Origin: Methyloglobulus sp.
Lineage (GTDB): Bacteria; Pseudomonadota; Gammaproteobacteria; Methylococcales; Methylomonadaceae
Reading direction: 5' to 3'
DNA length: 31,266 nucleotides
Assembly: GCA_013140405.1 (NCBI GenBank)
Contig: JABFSV010000420.1
Coordinates: 1 to 31,266, forward strand
Under the pieces are notes generated by a model. That model was not told the origin of the DNA and did not search any database. It was given only the letters and a program-made list of their open reading frames with translations. Within the stretch, counting starts at the first letter, position 1; each line of letters begins with the position of its first letter. Both the position numbers and the translations under genes were made by a program. Shown here piece after piece: positions 8,508-15,963 of the stretch.

Positions 8508-8523
8508 CTTCGTTAGGGCTCAA
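8508..8523 (+). repeat. CTTCGTTAG-CTCAA repeat, copy 1
   Basis: CTTCGTTAGGGCTCAA lies 3 bases before the ATG at 8527. A near copy lies at 8949-8965, so the two bracket one ORF. The core resembles the GTTRRRY cut site of integron attC elements, but the last base does not fit and I found no clear attC fold. Confidence 0.4.
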
Positions 8524-8526
8524 AGC

Positions 8527-8871
8527 ATGAAGGCAGTGTTTTTAGGGTTTTGTTTGAGCGCAGTCACTGCTGTTGTGGTCGGAGCTTTAATGGCGCTCGG
8601 CTCATTTCTCGGGTTTGATTCACCGTGGTGCCCGTTGTTTTGGCCAGGTTACGCCTATGGGTTGGTTGGCTTCGCTCTCCTTTATCCAGCCGAGCACATT
8701 CCATGCGTAATATCATTTTTTGCTTGGCTAGTACCCGAGGGCGGCACTTTGGGCGTGTTTACTGCCATATTGCTGTTTTCATTTATCGGGTGGGGCTGTC
8801 TCCTTTCATGCTTTCTCTATTACAAGCATAATTGGCTTGCCCCTAATTCATACGTTGACACCTTAGAGTAA
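8527..8871 (+). CDS. Small membrane protein, unknown function
   Basis: The 114-aa product has about three hydrophobic helices: residues 5-28, about 40-66 broken by PAEHIPC, and about 78-100. A short tail follows. I do not recognise the family. No good SD is visible; the ATG follows the repeat CTTCGTTAG-CTCAA within a few bases. The gene stands alone between the terminator of the exported block and the heme-peroxidase gene, and the repeat flanking it on both sides makes it look like a single mobile unit. Confidence 0.6.
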   Translation: MKAVFLGFCLSAVTAVVVGALMALGSFLGFDSPWCPLFWPGYAYGLVGFALLYPAEHIPCVISFFAWLVPEGGTLGVFTAILLFSFIGWGCLLSCFLYYKHNWLAPNSYVDTLE

Positions 8872-8948
8872 GTCAAAATGCAAAAAACTCACTTAAAAAA
8901 TTAATAGGTTACAAAGTTATTTTTCGAAAAAATCGACTTAATTTACAG

Positions 8949-8965
8949 CTTCGTTAGAAGCTCAA
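8949..8965 (+). repeat. CTTCGTTAG-CTCAA repeat, copy 2
   Basis: CTTCGTTAGAAGCTCAA matches the copy at 8508-8523 apart from the GG/AAG centre. Here GCTTC and GAAGC also form a small hairpin around GTTA. A perfect palindrome ATTTTTCGAAAAAT lies some 20-30 bases upstream. Confidence 0.4.
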
Positions 8966-8993
8966 TCCCATCTTAGTTACTTTGGAGAATGGT

Positions 8994-10562
8994 ATGTTTG
9001 AGAATATTTCTGGATTTATTCTAAAACCAATTGCGAGCTTGGCGAATAGCTGGCCTTGGCTCGGTGGGAAAATTAACACAATCGCTATAAATAGTTCAGT
9101 CAATGTTTGCAGACACCGGCCGCACCCGTGGAGTACCGTGCATGACTATGTTTCTTGGACGTCGCTGACTGATCAACGTTGGAGTGCCCGTCATTTGCCG
9201 GCGAAAAATAAGCATGGACTTCCCTCGCCAGAAGTATTGAAAAATCTTTTTATTAGAAAGCAAGGTGGCCAAGAGTTCTGTAAGAAGTCCACATGCTTAT
9301 TCCCCGCTTTTGCACAGTATCTAACTGATGGATTCATCCGCACGCGAATGCCGAATACAAGCGCGGGAGAAAAGGACGACCCACTGCGGAAGCAAAACAC
9401 CTCAAACCATCAAATTGACCTTTGCACACTCTACGGACGTACACCAGAACAAACTAGCCAGTTGCGTATTAACTCTGAAGATTCTGGATTGAAAGGCCAA
9501 TTAAAGTCACAAACAATTTCTAATGAGGAATACTCCCCTTTTCTTTTCGAGGCTGACGGGCAAGCAGTAAAAGCTGAATTTAATACGCTTGATAAACCTC
9601 TTAGTCTTGATAAATGCTCCACGATAATGCGTACCAAGCTTTTTGCGACCGGGGGAGATCGTGTAAATAGTGCACCGCAAGTTGCAATGATAAACACCCT
9701 ATTCCTTCGAGAACATAATCGTCTTGCCAAGGAAATAGAAAAAGCAAACACCGACTGGGATGACGAACGAGTATTTCAAACAGCACGAAATACTGTAATT
9801 GTTCTCTTCATAAAGATCGTAGTAGAGGAGTACATAAACCACATTTCGCCAGCGCCGTTTCGCTTCTTGGCAGATCCATCAGTTGCGTGGAATGCACCTT
9901 GGAACAAACCCAATTGGATTACTGCTGAGTTTAGTTTGCTTTATCGCTGGCATTCTCTAATTCCAGACAATATGGAATGGAGTGGAAAATATCATCCTGT
10001 CGCCGAAACATTAATGAATAATCAGTTGCTACTGGACGCAGGTCTTGGAGGTGCTTTTGCCAGCATGAGTGCTCAACAGGCTGCTCGACTGGGAGCTTTC
10101 AACACAAATACAGCACTAATTGGCTTTGAGGTGAAAGCGATCGAGCAAGGCCGTCTGTGCAAACTGGATTCGTATGCCAACTATCGCGAATATGTCTCAC
10201 TGGAGAAGCCAAATGCTTTCTCGGACATCTCAAAGAACAAGTCAATAGTCGATTTTCTTGCTGCAAACTATTCCAGTCCTGATGATGTGGATTTCTACAT
10301 TGGACTATTCGCTGAAGATACAGAGCGGAACTCACCTTTACCTCCCCTTATTCTTCGTATGGTGGCTGTTGACGCTTTTTCACAAGCGTTTACAAATCCA
10401 TTGCTTTCCGAGCATGTATTTAGACCAGATACGTTCTCAACGATTGGCTGGAACGCGATTCAAAACACTAGGTCCCTTCGTGACATTCTTATTCGGAACA
10501 TCTCCAAAGATATTGGTGATACGCGTATTAGCATGACGCTGAGCAATTGGAGGTTCAGTTAG
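8994..10562 (+). CDS. Cyclooxygenase/animal-type heme peroxidase homologue
   Basis: The 522-aa product belongs to the peroxidase-cyclooxygenase superfamily, closest in look to prostaglandin H synthase. Shared features are REHNRLAKEI (240-249), WDDERVFQTAR, FIKIVVEEYINHI, and AEFSLLYRWHSLIPD, which supplies the counterparts of COX Tyr385 (Tyr317) and the proximal heme ligand His388 (His320). The N-terminal RPHPWSTVHDYVSWTSLTD is common in bacterial fatty-acid dioxygenase relatives. In the distal region, FAQYLTDGF aligns with COX FAQHFTHQF: the Gln is kept (about 108) but the distal His is Asp (about 112), so peroxidase activity may be weak or lost. It has no signal peptide. The start at 8994 has GGAG at 6 bases; a TTG at 8982 is less likely. 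Probable substrate: unsaturated fatty acid. Confidence 0.8.
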   Translation: MFENISGFILKPIASLANSWPWLGGKINTIAINSSVNVCRHRPHPWSTVHDYVSWTSLTDQRWSARHLPAKNKHGLPSPEVLKNLFIRKQGGQEFCKKSTCLFPAFAQYLTDGFIRTRMPNTSAGEKDDPLRKQNTSNHQIDLCTLYGRTPEQTSQLRINSEDSGLKGQLKSQTISNEEYSPFLFEADGQAVKAEFNTLDKPLSLDKCSTIMRTKLFATGGDRVNSAPQVAMINTLFLREHNRLAKEIEKANTDWDDERVFQTARNTVIVLFIKIVVEEYINHISPAPFRFLADPSVAWNAPWNKPNWITAEFSLLYRWHSLIPDNMEWSGKYHPVAETLMNNQLLLDAGLGGAFASMSAQQAARLGAFNTNTALIGFEVKAIEQGRLCKLDSYANYREYVSLEKPNAFSDISKNKSIVDFLAANYSSPDDVDFYIGLFAEDTERNSPLPPLILRMVAVDAFSQAFTNPLLSEHVFRPDTFSTIGWNAIQNTRSLRDILIRNISKDIGDTRISMTLSNWRFS

Positions 10563-10760
10563 ACCTGTATACAGGGACGCGGTTACGACGTTGGTTGCGC
10601 AACAAGTATAAAACCAGACGAAGCAAGGGCGGGGCATATTCACTCTCGCACCTTTACGGGCACTTCTGTCTCGTACGTTTTGCAGCACGGGGCGCATCGA
10701 GACGTGGGCGAAGGTGTAAGGTCTTGCCCGGGAGCCGGATGTGGAAACGGGGTACAGCGT
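10563..10760 (+). mobile_element. Group II intron relic (end of maturase and part of domain V)
   Basis: Reading in the frame of 10547, the peptide DLYTGTRLRRWLRNKYKTR followed by YSLSHLYGHFCLVRF is the typical C-terminus of a group II intron reverse transcriptase/maturase. Soon after, GAGCCGGATGTGGAAAC (about 10732-10748) looks like the 5' strand and GAAA loop of intron domain V, but the matching 3' strand is missing. The element is cut at both ends and cannot splice. It abuts the stop codon of the heme-peroxidase gene. Confidence 0.6.
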
Positions 10761-10822
10761 ACTACCACGTCACATCTCTACTCTACCAAAAGCACCAGTT
10801 CGCAAGGGTCTGCTTTCTGGAA

Positions 10823-10980
10823 ATACAATGCTGAAATTGTATCAATTAGGGAAATCGCAGCTTATGCCTATTCGTTATGTGGTAAATCGCAACATATGCC
10901 TAGTTCTAATCTCAAGTTATAATAGTTTCAGTTGTGCTAACTGATTGATTTTGTTAGCTGTGGAATCGCAGCTTATGCCT
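10823..10980. repeat. Hairpin and three GCA-CTTATG motifs (A-C)
   Basis: A perfect hairpin ATACAAT/ATTGTAT (10823-10842) precedes three related motifs: AATCGCAGCTTATGCCT (10853-10869), AAATCGCAACATATGCCT (10884-10901) and GAATCGCAGCTTATGCCT (10963-10980). The third sits exactly where the toxin relic loses its C-terminus. Three more members occur at 11455-11582. Confidence 0.5.
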
Positions 10981-11245
10981 CACCCTACAAGTGTGTTACC
11001 GCCACACAGTAATAAGACAATCTCTTTGCCCGATATTGCGTAATACACTCTATAACCTGCACCAACATCAATGCGCAGTTCCCATACACCGTCCCGACAA
11101 GGTTCATGACCGCCGAAATTACCTAGCTCAATGCGGTTAATGCGTCTATCGATTGCTATTTTTGCAACGGTGTCACGAACCTTGTTTAACAGCTAAGGTA
11201 AACGTCTTTATCGTCTTCTGTTAAATAATGGCGTATTTCGTACAT
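10980..11245 (-). pseudogene. Frameshifted, truncated HigB/RelE-type toxin
   Basis: On the minus strand the translation runs MYEIRHYLTEDDKDVYL and then stops. In a shifted frame it continues as LLNKVRDTVAKIAIDRR, then WELRIDVGAGYRVYYAISG and KEIVLLLCGG before a premature stop. These are the conserved blocks of the HI1420-like addiction-module killer proteins (RelE/HigB superfamily), mRNA-cutting toxins. The family usually continues past LLLCGG with a KRTQ-type C-terminal block, missing here. There is thus a frameshift near 11190 and a C-terminal truncation at motif C. No antitoxin gene is recognisable next to it. The gene is dead unless a sequencing error explains the shift; the truncation would remain. 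Confidence 0.7.
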
Positions 11246-11251
11246 AATGTA

Positions 11252-11271
11252 TTTTCGTTTATAAACGAAAA
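11252..11271. promoter_or_regulatory. 20-bp perfect palindrome upstream of the toxin relic
   Basis: TTTTCGTTTATAAACGAAAA is a perfect palindrome ending 7 bases before the minus-strand toxin start. Toxin-antitoxin operons are usually self-repressed at such palindromes, so this is probably the old operator. Confidence 0.5.
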
Positions 11272-11454
11272 AAAAGTCAATAGCCAAAAAAACAATAAGC
11301 GCAACAACCGTTAGTGGTTAAAAAAACATCATGAAGCTATTTTGATTGACACATAATATCTTAAATTATTTGGGTTTCCGGAATATCGTGTGGAAAATTC
11401 AATTATTTTAACTACACGCACCTGGACTTAAGAGTAAATTCATGGCTTTCTACT

Positions 11455-11582
11455 CGATTGCATCTTATGCGTAAATTTGTGGTGAAACTTGCAACTTATG
11501 GGGAGTAGTTAGTAGCAGCATATGGTGTTATGTTAGAATGTAACTAGTTGATTTTACTGAAATGCTACTTGCGACTTATGAG
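11455..11582. repeat. Three further GCA-CTTATG motifs (D-F)
   Basis: Motifs resembling A-C recur: CGATTGCATCTTATGCG (11455-11471), ACTTGCAACTTATGGG (11487-11502) and TACTTGCGACTTATGAG (11566-11582). The last is preceded by TAACTAGTTGATTTT, similar to TAACTGATTGATTTT ahead of motif C. The interval 11272-11770 has no credible gene. Confidence 0.45.
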
Positions 11583-11770
11583 AGTGGCAACAACAAATTA
11601 ATTAAAAATAATTTGCCACTTCACAGAACTAGACTTAATTGAATTTGAGAAATTTTTTGTTCCGCAAAAATAGAAAGAGCCGCGTGCTTACTGGGTGTAA
11701 ATTGCTTTAAGACCGAGATTTTGAGGAACTGAAATGGCCTTGTAAGTCAACCCAATGCTGAATATCTGGT

Positions 11771-11820
11771 ATGGACTTTTAATCCGTTTGTCGTGGGTTC
11801 GATCCCCGCACGCCCTACCA
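11771..11820 (+). other. 3' part of tRNA-Lys(UUU): attachment-site scar
   Basis: The 50 bases form a complete anticodon arm (ATGGA, loop CTTTTAA with anticodon TTT, TCCGT), a five-base variable region, a T-arm (GTGGG TTCGATC CCCGC), and the acceptor 3' strand ACGCCCT plus A and CCA. No D-arm or 5' acceptor strand lies upstream, so this is not a working tRNA. Tyrosine integrases commonly use the 3' half of a tRNA gene as att site. The copy left without a 5' half marks the far end of an integrated island. Confidence 0.75.
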
Positions 11821-11829
11821 ATACCAAAG

Positions 11830-11856
11830 CGGCTGCCAGAGATGGTGGCCGTTTTT
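11830..11856 (+). terminator. Intrinsic terminator behind the tRNA-Lys remnant
   Basis: CGGCTGCC and GGTGGCCG pair (two G-T wobbles) around a six-base loop, followed by TTTTT. It sits 9 bases after the CCA and probably ended the original tRNA transcript. Just downstream, GGGAACGA occurs twice (11880-11887, 11891-11898), a short repeat of the kind often seen beside tRNA att sites, but no integrase gene follows. Confidence 0.6.
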
Positions 11857-11957
11857 ATTTGTGTTAATTTTGCGTATTGGGGAACGATTTGGGAACGAAT
11901 GGTAATTGTCTAACTAGTTTTAGTTAAGTAAACTTACTACTTTCAGCCTTGTTGGGC

Positions 11958-12287
11958 TTAACGTATCAAATATGCCACACCTGCAGCAACTGCAGTCCAA
12001 GCAGCGAGAACAACTGCACCAATAATACTTTCCACAAAAATGAAGTGATTTTGCATAGACGAGTCTACGCCTTGTAATTTTGCTTGCAATTTATTAAGAG
12101 GATTTTTGTTAATCTCGTCCTGAAAGCGACCAACTAACAAAACAGCTTTTATATTTGCGATTAATGCGCCAATAGCAGCACCAGCAGCAATAGCAACCCA
12201 GAAGGATTCAAGAAAAAATGCTATGGCAATGCCAATCGGGATTACGAGCAAGCCTGCACGTCCAAGTGGAGTGTTTTGGTTTTTCAT
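11958..12287 (-). CDS. Small inner-membrane protein
   Basis: The 109-aa product has two N-terminal hydrophobic helices (about 11-30 and 33-52), a charged cytoplasmic-type loop of about 35 residues (QDEINKNPLNKLQAK), and a third helix near 83-107. Gly/Ala-rich helices suggest tight packing. Family not recognised. It is the last gene of the minus-strand run, starting 13 bases after the previous stop. Confidence 0.6.
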   Translation of the reverse strand: MKNQNTPLGRAGLLVIPIGIAIAFFLESFWVAIAAGAAIGALIANIKAVLLVGRFQDEINKNPLNKLQAKLQGVDSSMQNHFIFVESIIGAVVLAAWTAVAAGVAYLIR

Positions 12288-12300
12288 TTATTTTATTAGC

Positions 12301-12504
12301 CTATGACATGCTGGTTAAGCGAAACTCTATCGGTAGTTCCATCTCCAACTCCGGGTGGAGTGGTTCGCTGAACCCCTCTATTGCTAGGTAGGTTTCCCGT
12401 GTAAGAGGAAGCTGCTGCTCTCGCATATAATCTAGAATCAGGTTTTGCCCGATTGGGGTTATGAATGCTTTCTGAGGATTTAAAGATTTGTTGTCTTGTA
12501 CCAT
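12301..12504 (-). CDS. Small hypothetical protein
   Basis: Of two overlapping minus-strand frames here I prefer this 67-aa one. AAGGTGG lies at ideal distance before its ATG, and the sequence has normal protein character (LILDYMREQQLPLTRETYLA, then an acidic stretch PLHPELEMELPIEF). Such short proteins, with a Leu-rich helix, Pro-x-Thr-Arg-Glu and an acidic tail, are common in prophages and islands; function unknown. Confidence 0.55.
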   Translation of the reverse strand: MVQDNKSLNPQKAFITPIGQNLILDYMREQQLPLTRETYLAIEGFSEPLHPELEMELPIEFRLTSMS

Positions 12505-12596
12505 GTTTGTCCACCTTACTATTATGATATTTTCAGATATTTAAATAAGTTACTTTTTGGTCAATTTTAAAGCTAAGCTAGATTATTTATCCGTCT

Positions 12597-12842
12597 TTAG
12601 TGCTTAACAATTTTTTGCATCACAATCTCAGCAAACAATCTGTCTGCAGGATTTGCTCTTGAGTCAATCAGGTTCTCAGTAATCGATGGGTAGAGCACAG
12701 CCTCAAAGTAATGCTCACATTGCGGACAATGATATTCAGCGCATTCATTAAAACACTCACCAATTTTAGCTTCACTTCCTAAACCCACCCATCCGCAATT
12801 CTTACAAGTTTTTACATCACTCATCCAATCATAGTAATTCAT
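12597..12842 (-). CDS. Small zinc-ribbon-like protein
   Basis: The start chosen gives an 81-aa product and has GGAG 8 bases ahead; the longer frame from 12869 lacks this. CKNCG near the N-terminus and CPQC about 30 residues later, with further cysteines between them, form a likely treble-clef or zinc-ribbon metal site. Function unknown. It is part of the minus-strand run, 36 bases after the previous stop. Confidence 0.6.
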   Translation of the reverse strand: MNYYDWMSDVKTCKNCGWVGLGSEAKIGECFNECAEYHCPQCEHYFEAVLYPSITENLIDSRANPADRLFAEIVMQKIVKH

Positions 12843-12878
12843 ATCTATCTCCGTATAGTTTAAGGCCAATAAAATGGA

Positions 12879-13109
12879 CTAAGGTATTAGATTAATACTT
12901 CGCTCAAGCATGTCACCAAGTGTTACTTGCTGAAGTGCCTCTAAATCATTCCACCCACCATCAATAGGAATTTCAGGTCGTTCTAGAATCTGTTCGCGGT
13001 AGTTCTTTATTGCGTCTAAAAGTAGACTTTTATATTCGTCATCAACAGGTAAGGAGTTAACTTGTTTTATTAGAAGCGCTATTCGAGGATTTTCATCTAC
13101 AAGATTCAT
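12879..13109 (-). CDS. Small acidic hypothetical protein
   Basis: The 76-aa product is mostly helical and acidic (NPRIALLIKQVNSLPVDDEY, then DLEALQQVTLGDMLERSINL). No family recognised. Its ATG overlaps the stop of the previous gene as TAATG, so the two are probably translated together by re-initiation. The acidic helical makeup would suit a binding partner or antitoxin-like protein, which is only a guess. Confidence 0.55.
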   Translation of the reverse strand: MNLVDENPRIALLIKQVNSLPVDDEYKSLLLDAIKNYREQILERPEIPIDGGWNDLEALQQVTLGDMLERSINLIP

Positions 13110-13453
13110 TATTTATCTTTTCCCCATTGATTTATTTCGTCAGCTTTAGATTTTTCGCTATTGAAAAAGTAGGCTAGATAGTCGCAAGATTGACCTGGCC
13201 CACTTTCAAATTCCCAGTAACTTTCTGCATCAGCTAGACAGGCCACATCCCCCAGCAACTTTTCAAATGCCTCACGTTCATCAAAGTTATCATTTTCTGA
13301 GTTGCTATCTAAGATAGAAAACCACTTTTCACGAAAGGCATCATATAGCTCACCACTAACTGCATCTTTAAATGTTAAATCAACCTTTAGCAAAAGATGC
13401 TCACATGAATCTTCACTATTGCAGTATGGGCAGGCACCATCGGTCGAAGTCAT
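13109..13453 (-). CDS. Hypothetical protein with N-terminal CPYC zinc motif
   Basis: The 114-aa product opens with ACPYCNSEDSCEHLLLK, a Cys/His cluster that could bind zinc, followed by an acidic, Phe/Trp-rich body (about 38% charged). The family is unknown to me. The start overlaps the stop of the HD-hydrolase gene as ATGA and its own stop overlaps the next start as TAATG, so three genes are tightly coupled. Stoichiometric production suggests a related task. Confidence 0.6.
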   Translation of the reverse strand: MTSTDGACPYCNSEDSCEHLLLKVDLTFKDAVSGELYDAFREKWFSILDSNSENDNFDEREAFEKLLGDVACLADAESYWEFESGPGQSCDYLAYFFNSEKSKADEINQWGKDK

Positions 13454-14004
13454 GTCATCTCCTTAAAAGGTCGTTTTGAATATAAGGCATCAAATTCCGC
13501 TTCCAAAGCGCTACTATTACCACACATGCCATCAATCACCTGTTTCGCCCAATCGAAATATTTTTGCTTTCTGGTGATAGTCCAGTCAACAGGTGGACTA
13601 TTTAAGATGTCACGAAGATTAGCAATCTTATCCGCTGTTTTGATTAGCTTAGCTTGGTGACTGATATGAGGGGCATGATCAATCTCGAGCTGTTTTCGTT
13701 CAGCATCTTTGCTTTTGTCAGCTTTAAGTACTAGGTCATCTGTAACTTCCCACACCACATTTGCAATCTCTTTACCAAAGCGCTCAGCCAACTCATCTTT
13801 GGTAGTTACAGTATCTTCCAATGTGTCGTGTAGAATTGCCCCACATAGAACTATAGGGTCAACAATTCCGCCAACGTGTTTGAGTATATGCGCTACCGCA
13901 ATCGGGTGATTGATATAAGCAGTATCCCCATCTTTACGTTTCTGACCTCTGTGCTTATCTGCAGAAAACTGTAATGCGTCGAGCAATAATCCTATTGTGT
14001 CCAT
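13450..14004 (-). CDS. HD-domain hydrolase, MESH1/SpoT-like
   Basis: The 184-aa product is a single HD_4-type domain. All four expected metal ligands are visible: His33 (YINHP), His59-Asp60 with the ED pair (AILHDTLEDT), and Asp125 (IKTADKIANL). They line up closely with human/fly MESH1 and the SpoT hydrolase half. By family it should remove pyrophosphate from (p)ppGpp, or dephosphorylate NADPH as MESH1 does. No synthetase domain is present. I chose the ATG at 14004 because GAGG lies 9 bases ahead; a GTG 15 bases upstream overlaps that SD. It lies 30 bases after the metK-like gene and is overlapped by the next gene. Confidence 0.8.
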   Translation of the reverse strand: MDTIGLLLDALQFSADKHRGQKRKDGDTAYINHPIAVAHILKHVGGIVDPIVLCGAILHDTLEDTVTTKDELAERFGKEIANVVWEVTDDLVLKADKSKDAERKQLEIDHAPHISHQAKLIKTADKIANLRDILNSPPVDWTITRKQKYFDWAKQVIDGMCGNSSALEAEFDALYSKRPFKEMT

Positions 14005-14034
14005 TTTATTTAACCTCACTAATTTTTAATTTCT

Positions 14035-15876
14035 TCATATTGTTCCTATCTGCTCGCCTTCGATTGTTAGAGTTGGTGAAACAGGCCAAACAGATTCAGT
14101 TTCTGACAAAACGATACCCACACGATACCTATTTTCAACACTACTCCCCCAAGTTGCCACAATCTCTTCGCCAACTTTGATGAGTTCTTCTTTTGTTAAC
14201 TTTTCCGGGTAAAATAAAACACACTCAATCTTTCCATTGACTGCGATATAGGGGTACTTCTTATTAATACCTCTCCAGCGCGCTGGTTCAACACTGATAA
14301 AATCAAATGGCTCCCAAAATGCGGTTGTTCTGCGATCGTGCAGCATCGCTATATGAACTGCTTTTTCAAAAACCTGAGATTTCGTCAAATTTGGCTCAAT
14401 ATGCGCTGAAGTAATAATTGGTGGTCCAGCAACAATTATTCGCGGATACTGATATTCATAAGTTGTGATTTTTGTATTGCTATTATGACAAAGGCTGTAA
14501 TATTTGGATTCATAATCTACTGGCAAAATGTTTTTCTCTTTGTATGCAGAGTGAACGGCTTCGACTAGATAAAAATCAGGGATCTCTTTTCCAAAATATT
14601 GGTCTTTATCTTTTAGCGTTAAGTTTACAGCGGCTATTAACTGCACACCCCGGTCAATTTGCTTTTCTGTATTAGATTTGATTTTAAGCCATGCGGAAAC
14701 AAGTAAATTTAAACGTTCAGCCCGATCTGTTTTTTCCCAAGACAAATCTATATCTGTCCGCCCAAAGTGTCCGTAAGACGCAGTCTGTTTGTAAATAGGT
14801 TGCGTCAACTTCAGCGCATAAATAATGCCTTGAGGTGAGAGTACGAATACCTCTCGTACCAACTTCTCTAAATCCTCGTCTGGAATAGTTCCTGTGCCAT
14901 AGGTGTCTACTAGTAATGACACTGGCTGAACCACACCAATGGCATACGCGAGTTGCACTAAGCACCTTGTCGCCAGTCCTGCTGCCACAATATTCTTGGC
15001 AATGTAACGAGCTAGGTAGGCTGCTGAACGATCCACCTTGGTCGGATCTTTGCCTGAGAAGGCGCCACCACCATGCGGACAACTACCACCATAAGTATCA
15101 ACAATAATTTTACGGCCTGTTAACCCAGCATCACCATTCGGGCCACCAATCTCGAATCGTCCGGTAGGGTTAATCAGCACCTCAAAATTACTGCTGCGCA
15201 ATTCGACTGGAATTACGGCTTCAACAATCTCTTTACGCACGGCATCACGCAAATCTTCAGTGCTGATGTCTGGTGAGTGCTGAGTAGAAAGCACTACTTT
15301 TTCTACTGCAACGGGCTTGCCATCAACATATCTAACACTTACCTGACTCTTTGCATCAGGACGCAGCCATGGCAGCGCACCAGACTTGCGGAGCTCCGCC
15401 TGCTTGCGTACTAGTTTATGCGCTAGACTAATGGCAAGAGGGATGAGTTCAGGTGTCTCATCACAGGCATAACCAAACATGAGACCTTGGTCACCAGCAC
15501 CGACCTTACCATAGCCCAAATCAACGCCTTGATTGATATGCGCAGACTGTTGATTGAATGCGATTTTGATTTCACATTTATCTGGGTCAATCCCATCTTC
15601 TTTGCTGGTGTAGCCTATGTCGCGTATCACCTGACGCATGATACCTTCTGCATTAGCACGTACGGTTTCAAATACTGCTGGATCTGCTGTTTTAAACTCA
15701 CCAGCAACCAGCACAAATTGGTCTGCTAGAACTGTCTCGCAAGCAACCTTTGCATTAGGGTCTAGTGTTAAAAATGCATCCAGTATTGCATCTGATATTT
15801 GGTCGGCCATTTTGTCTGGATGACCTTCGGATACCGACTCTGAAGTGAATAAGTAATTTCTATTTGACGTGCTCAT
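14035..15876 (-). CDS. metK: S-adenosylmethionine synthetase with ~220-residue C-terminal extension
   Basis: Residues 1 to about 390 are a full MetK making SAM from methionine and [20 protein letters not shown] near 18-34, [12 protein letters not shown] near 127-138, and [19 protein letters not shown] near 269-287, ending with the family's closing YGHFGR...WEKTD block. Bacterial MetK normally stops about here (380-395 aa), but this frame continues without a break to 613. The extension is a mixed-polarity domain I cannot place (landmarks [16 protein letters not shown] and [13 protein letters not shown]). The start is the ATG at 15876, with AAGGAG 6 bases ahead; an in-frame start 57 bases upstream would lie inside the riboswitch. 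A SAM-II-class riboswitch precedes it. The genome probably holds a standard metK elsewhere, though this cannot be seen here. Confidence 0.85.
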   Translation of the reverse strand: MSTSNRNYLFTSESVSEGHPDKMADQISDAILDAFLTLDPNAKVACETVLADQFVLVAGEFKTADPAVFETVRANAEGIMRQVIRDIGYTSKEDGIDPDKCEIKIAFNQQSAHINQGVDLGYGKVGAGDQGLMFGYACDETPELIPLAISLAHKLVRKQAELRKSGALPWLRPDAKSQVSVRYVDGKPVAVEKVVLSTQHSPDISTEDLRDAVRKEIVEAVIPVELRSSNFEVLINPTGRFEIGGPNGDAGLTGRKIIVDTYGGSCPHGGGAFSGKDPTKVDRSAAYLARYIAKNIVAAGLATRCLVQLAYAIGVVQPVSLLVDTYGTGTIPDEDLEKLVREVFVLSPQGIIYALKLTQPIYKQTASYGHFGRTDIDLSWEKTDRAERLNLLVSAWLKIKSNTEKQIDRGVQLIAAVNLTLKDKDQYFGKEIPDFYLVEAVHSAYKEKNILPVDYESKYYSLCHNSNTKITTYEYQYPRIIVAGPPIITSAHIEPNLTKSQVFEKAVHIAMLHDRRTTAFWEPFDFISVEPARWRGINKKYPYIAVNGKIECVLFYPEKLTKEELIKVGEEIVATWGSSVENRYRVGIVLSETESVWPVSPTLTIEGEQIGTI

Positions 15877-15881
15877 AACAT

Positions 15882-15940
15882 TCTCCTTTTTAGCGATGTT
15901 TGCCGAATTGGCGGGGTTCGCAATATGGATCAAATCCCCT
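15882..15940 (-). promoter_or_regulatory. SAM-II-class riboswitch before the metK fusion
   Basis: Read on the minus strand: GGGG, loop ATTTGATCCATATTGCGAA, CCCC, a small CCAATTCGG hairpin, then CGCTAAAAAGGAG. This is the order of the SAM-II class (loop GATTTAACCGTATTGC, 3' GCTAAAAAGG). The 3' pseudoknot strand includes the Shine-Dalgarno, so SAM binding should block translation. It is nearly identical to the next element. Confidence 0.85.
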
Positions 15941-15963
15941 TATATTTTGCCTTTGCGACTATC

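Noticed and set aside
11745..11820. Complete tRNA-Lys gene
   Set aside because: The upstream 26 bases form neither a D-arm nor a 5' acceptor strand able to pair with ACGCCCT.
12296..12514. 72-codon minus-strand frame overlapping the 67-aa small gene
   Set aside because: The 67-aa frame has the better ribosome site and more protein-like composition.
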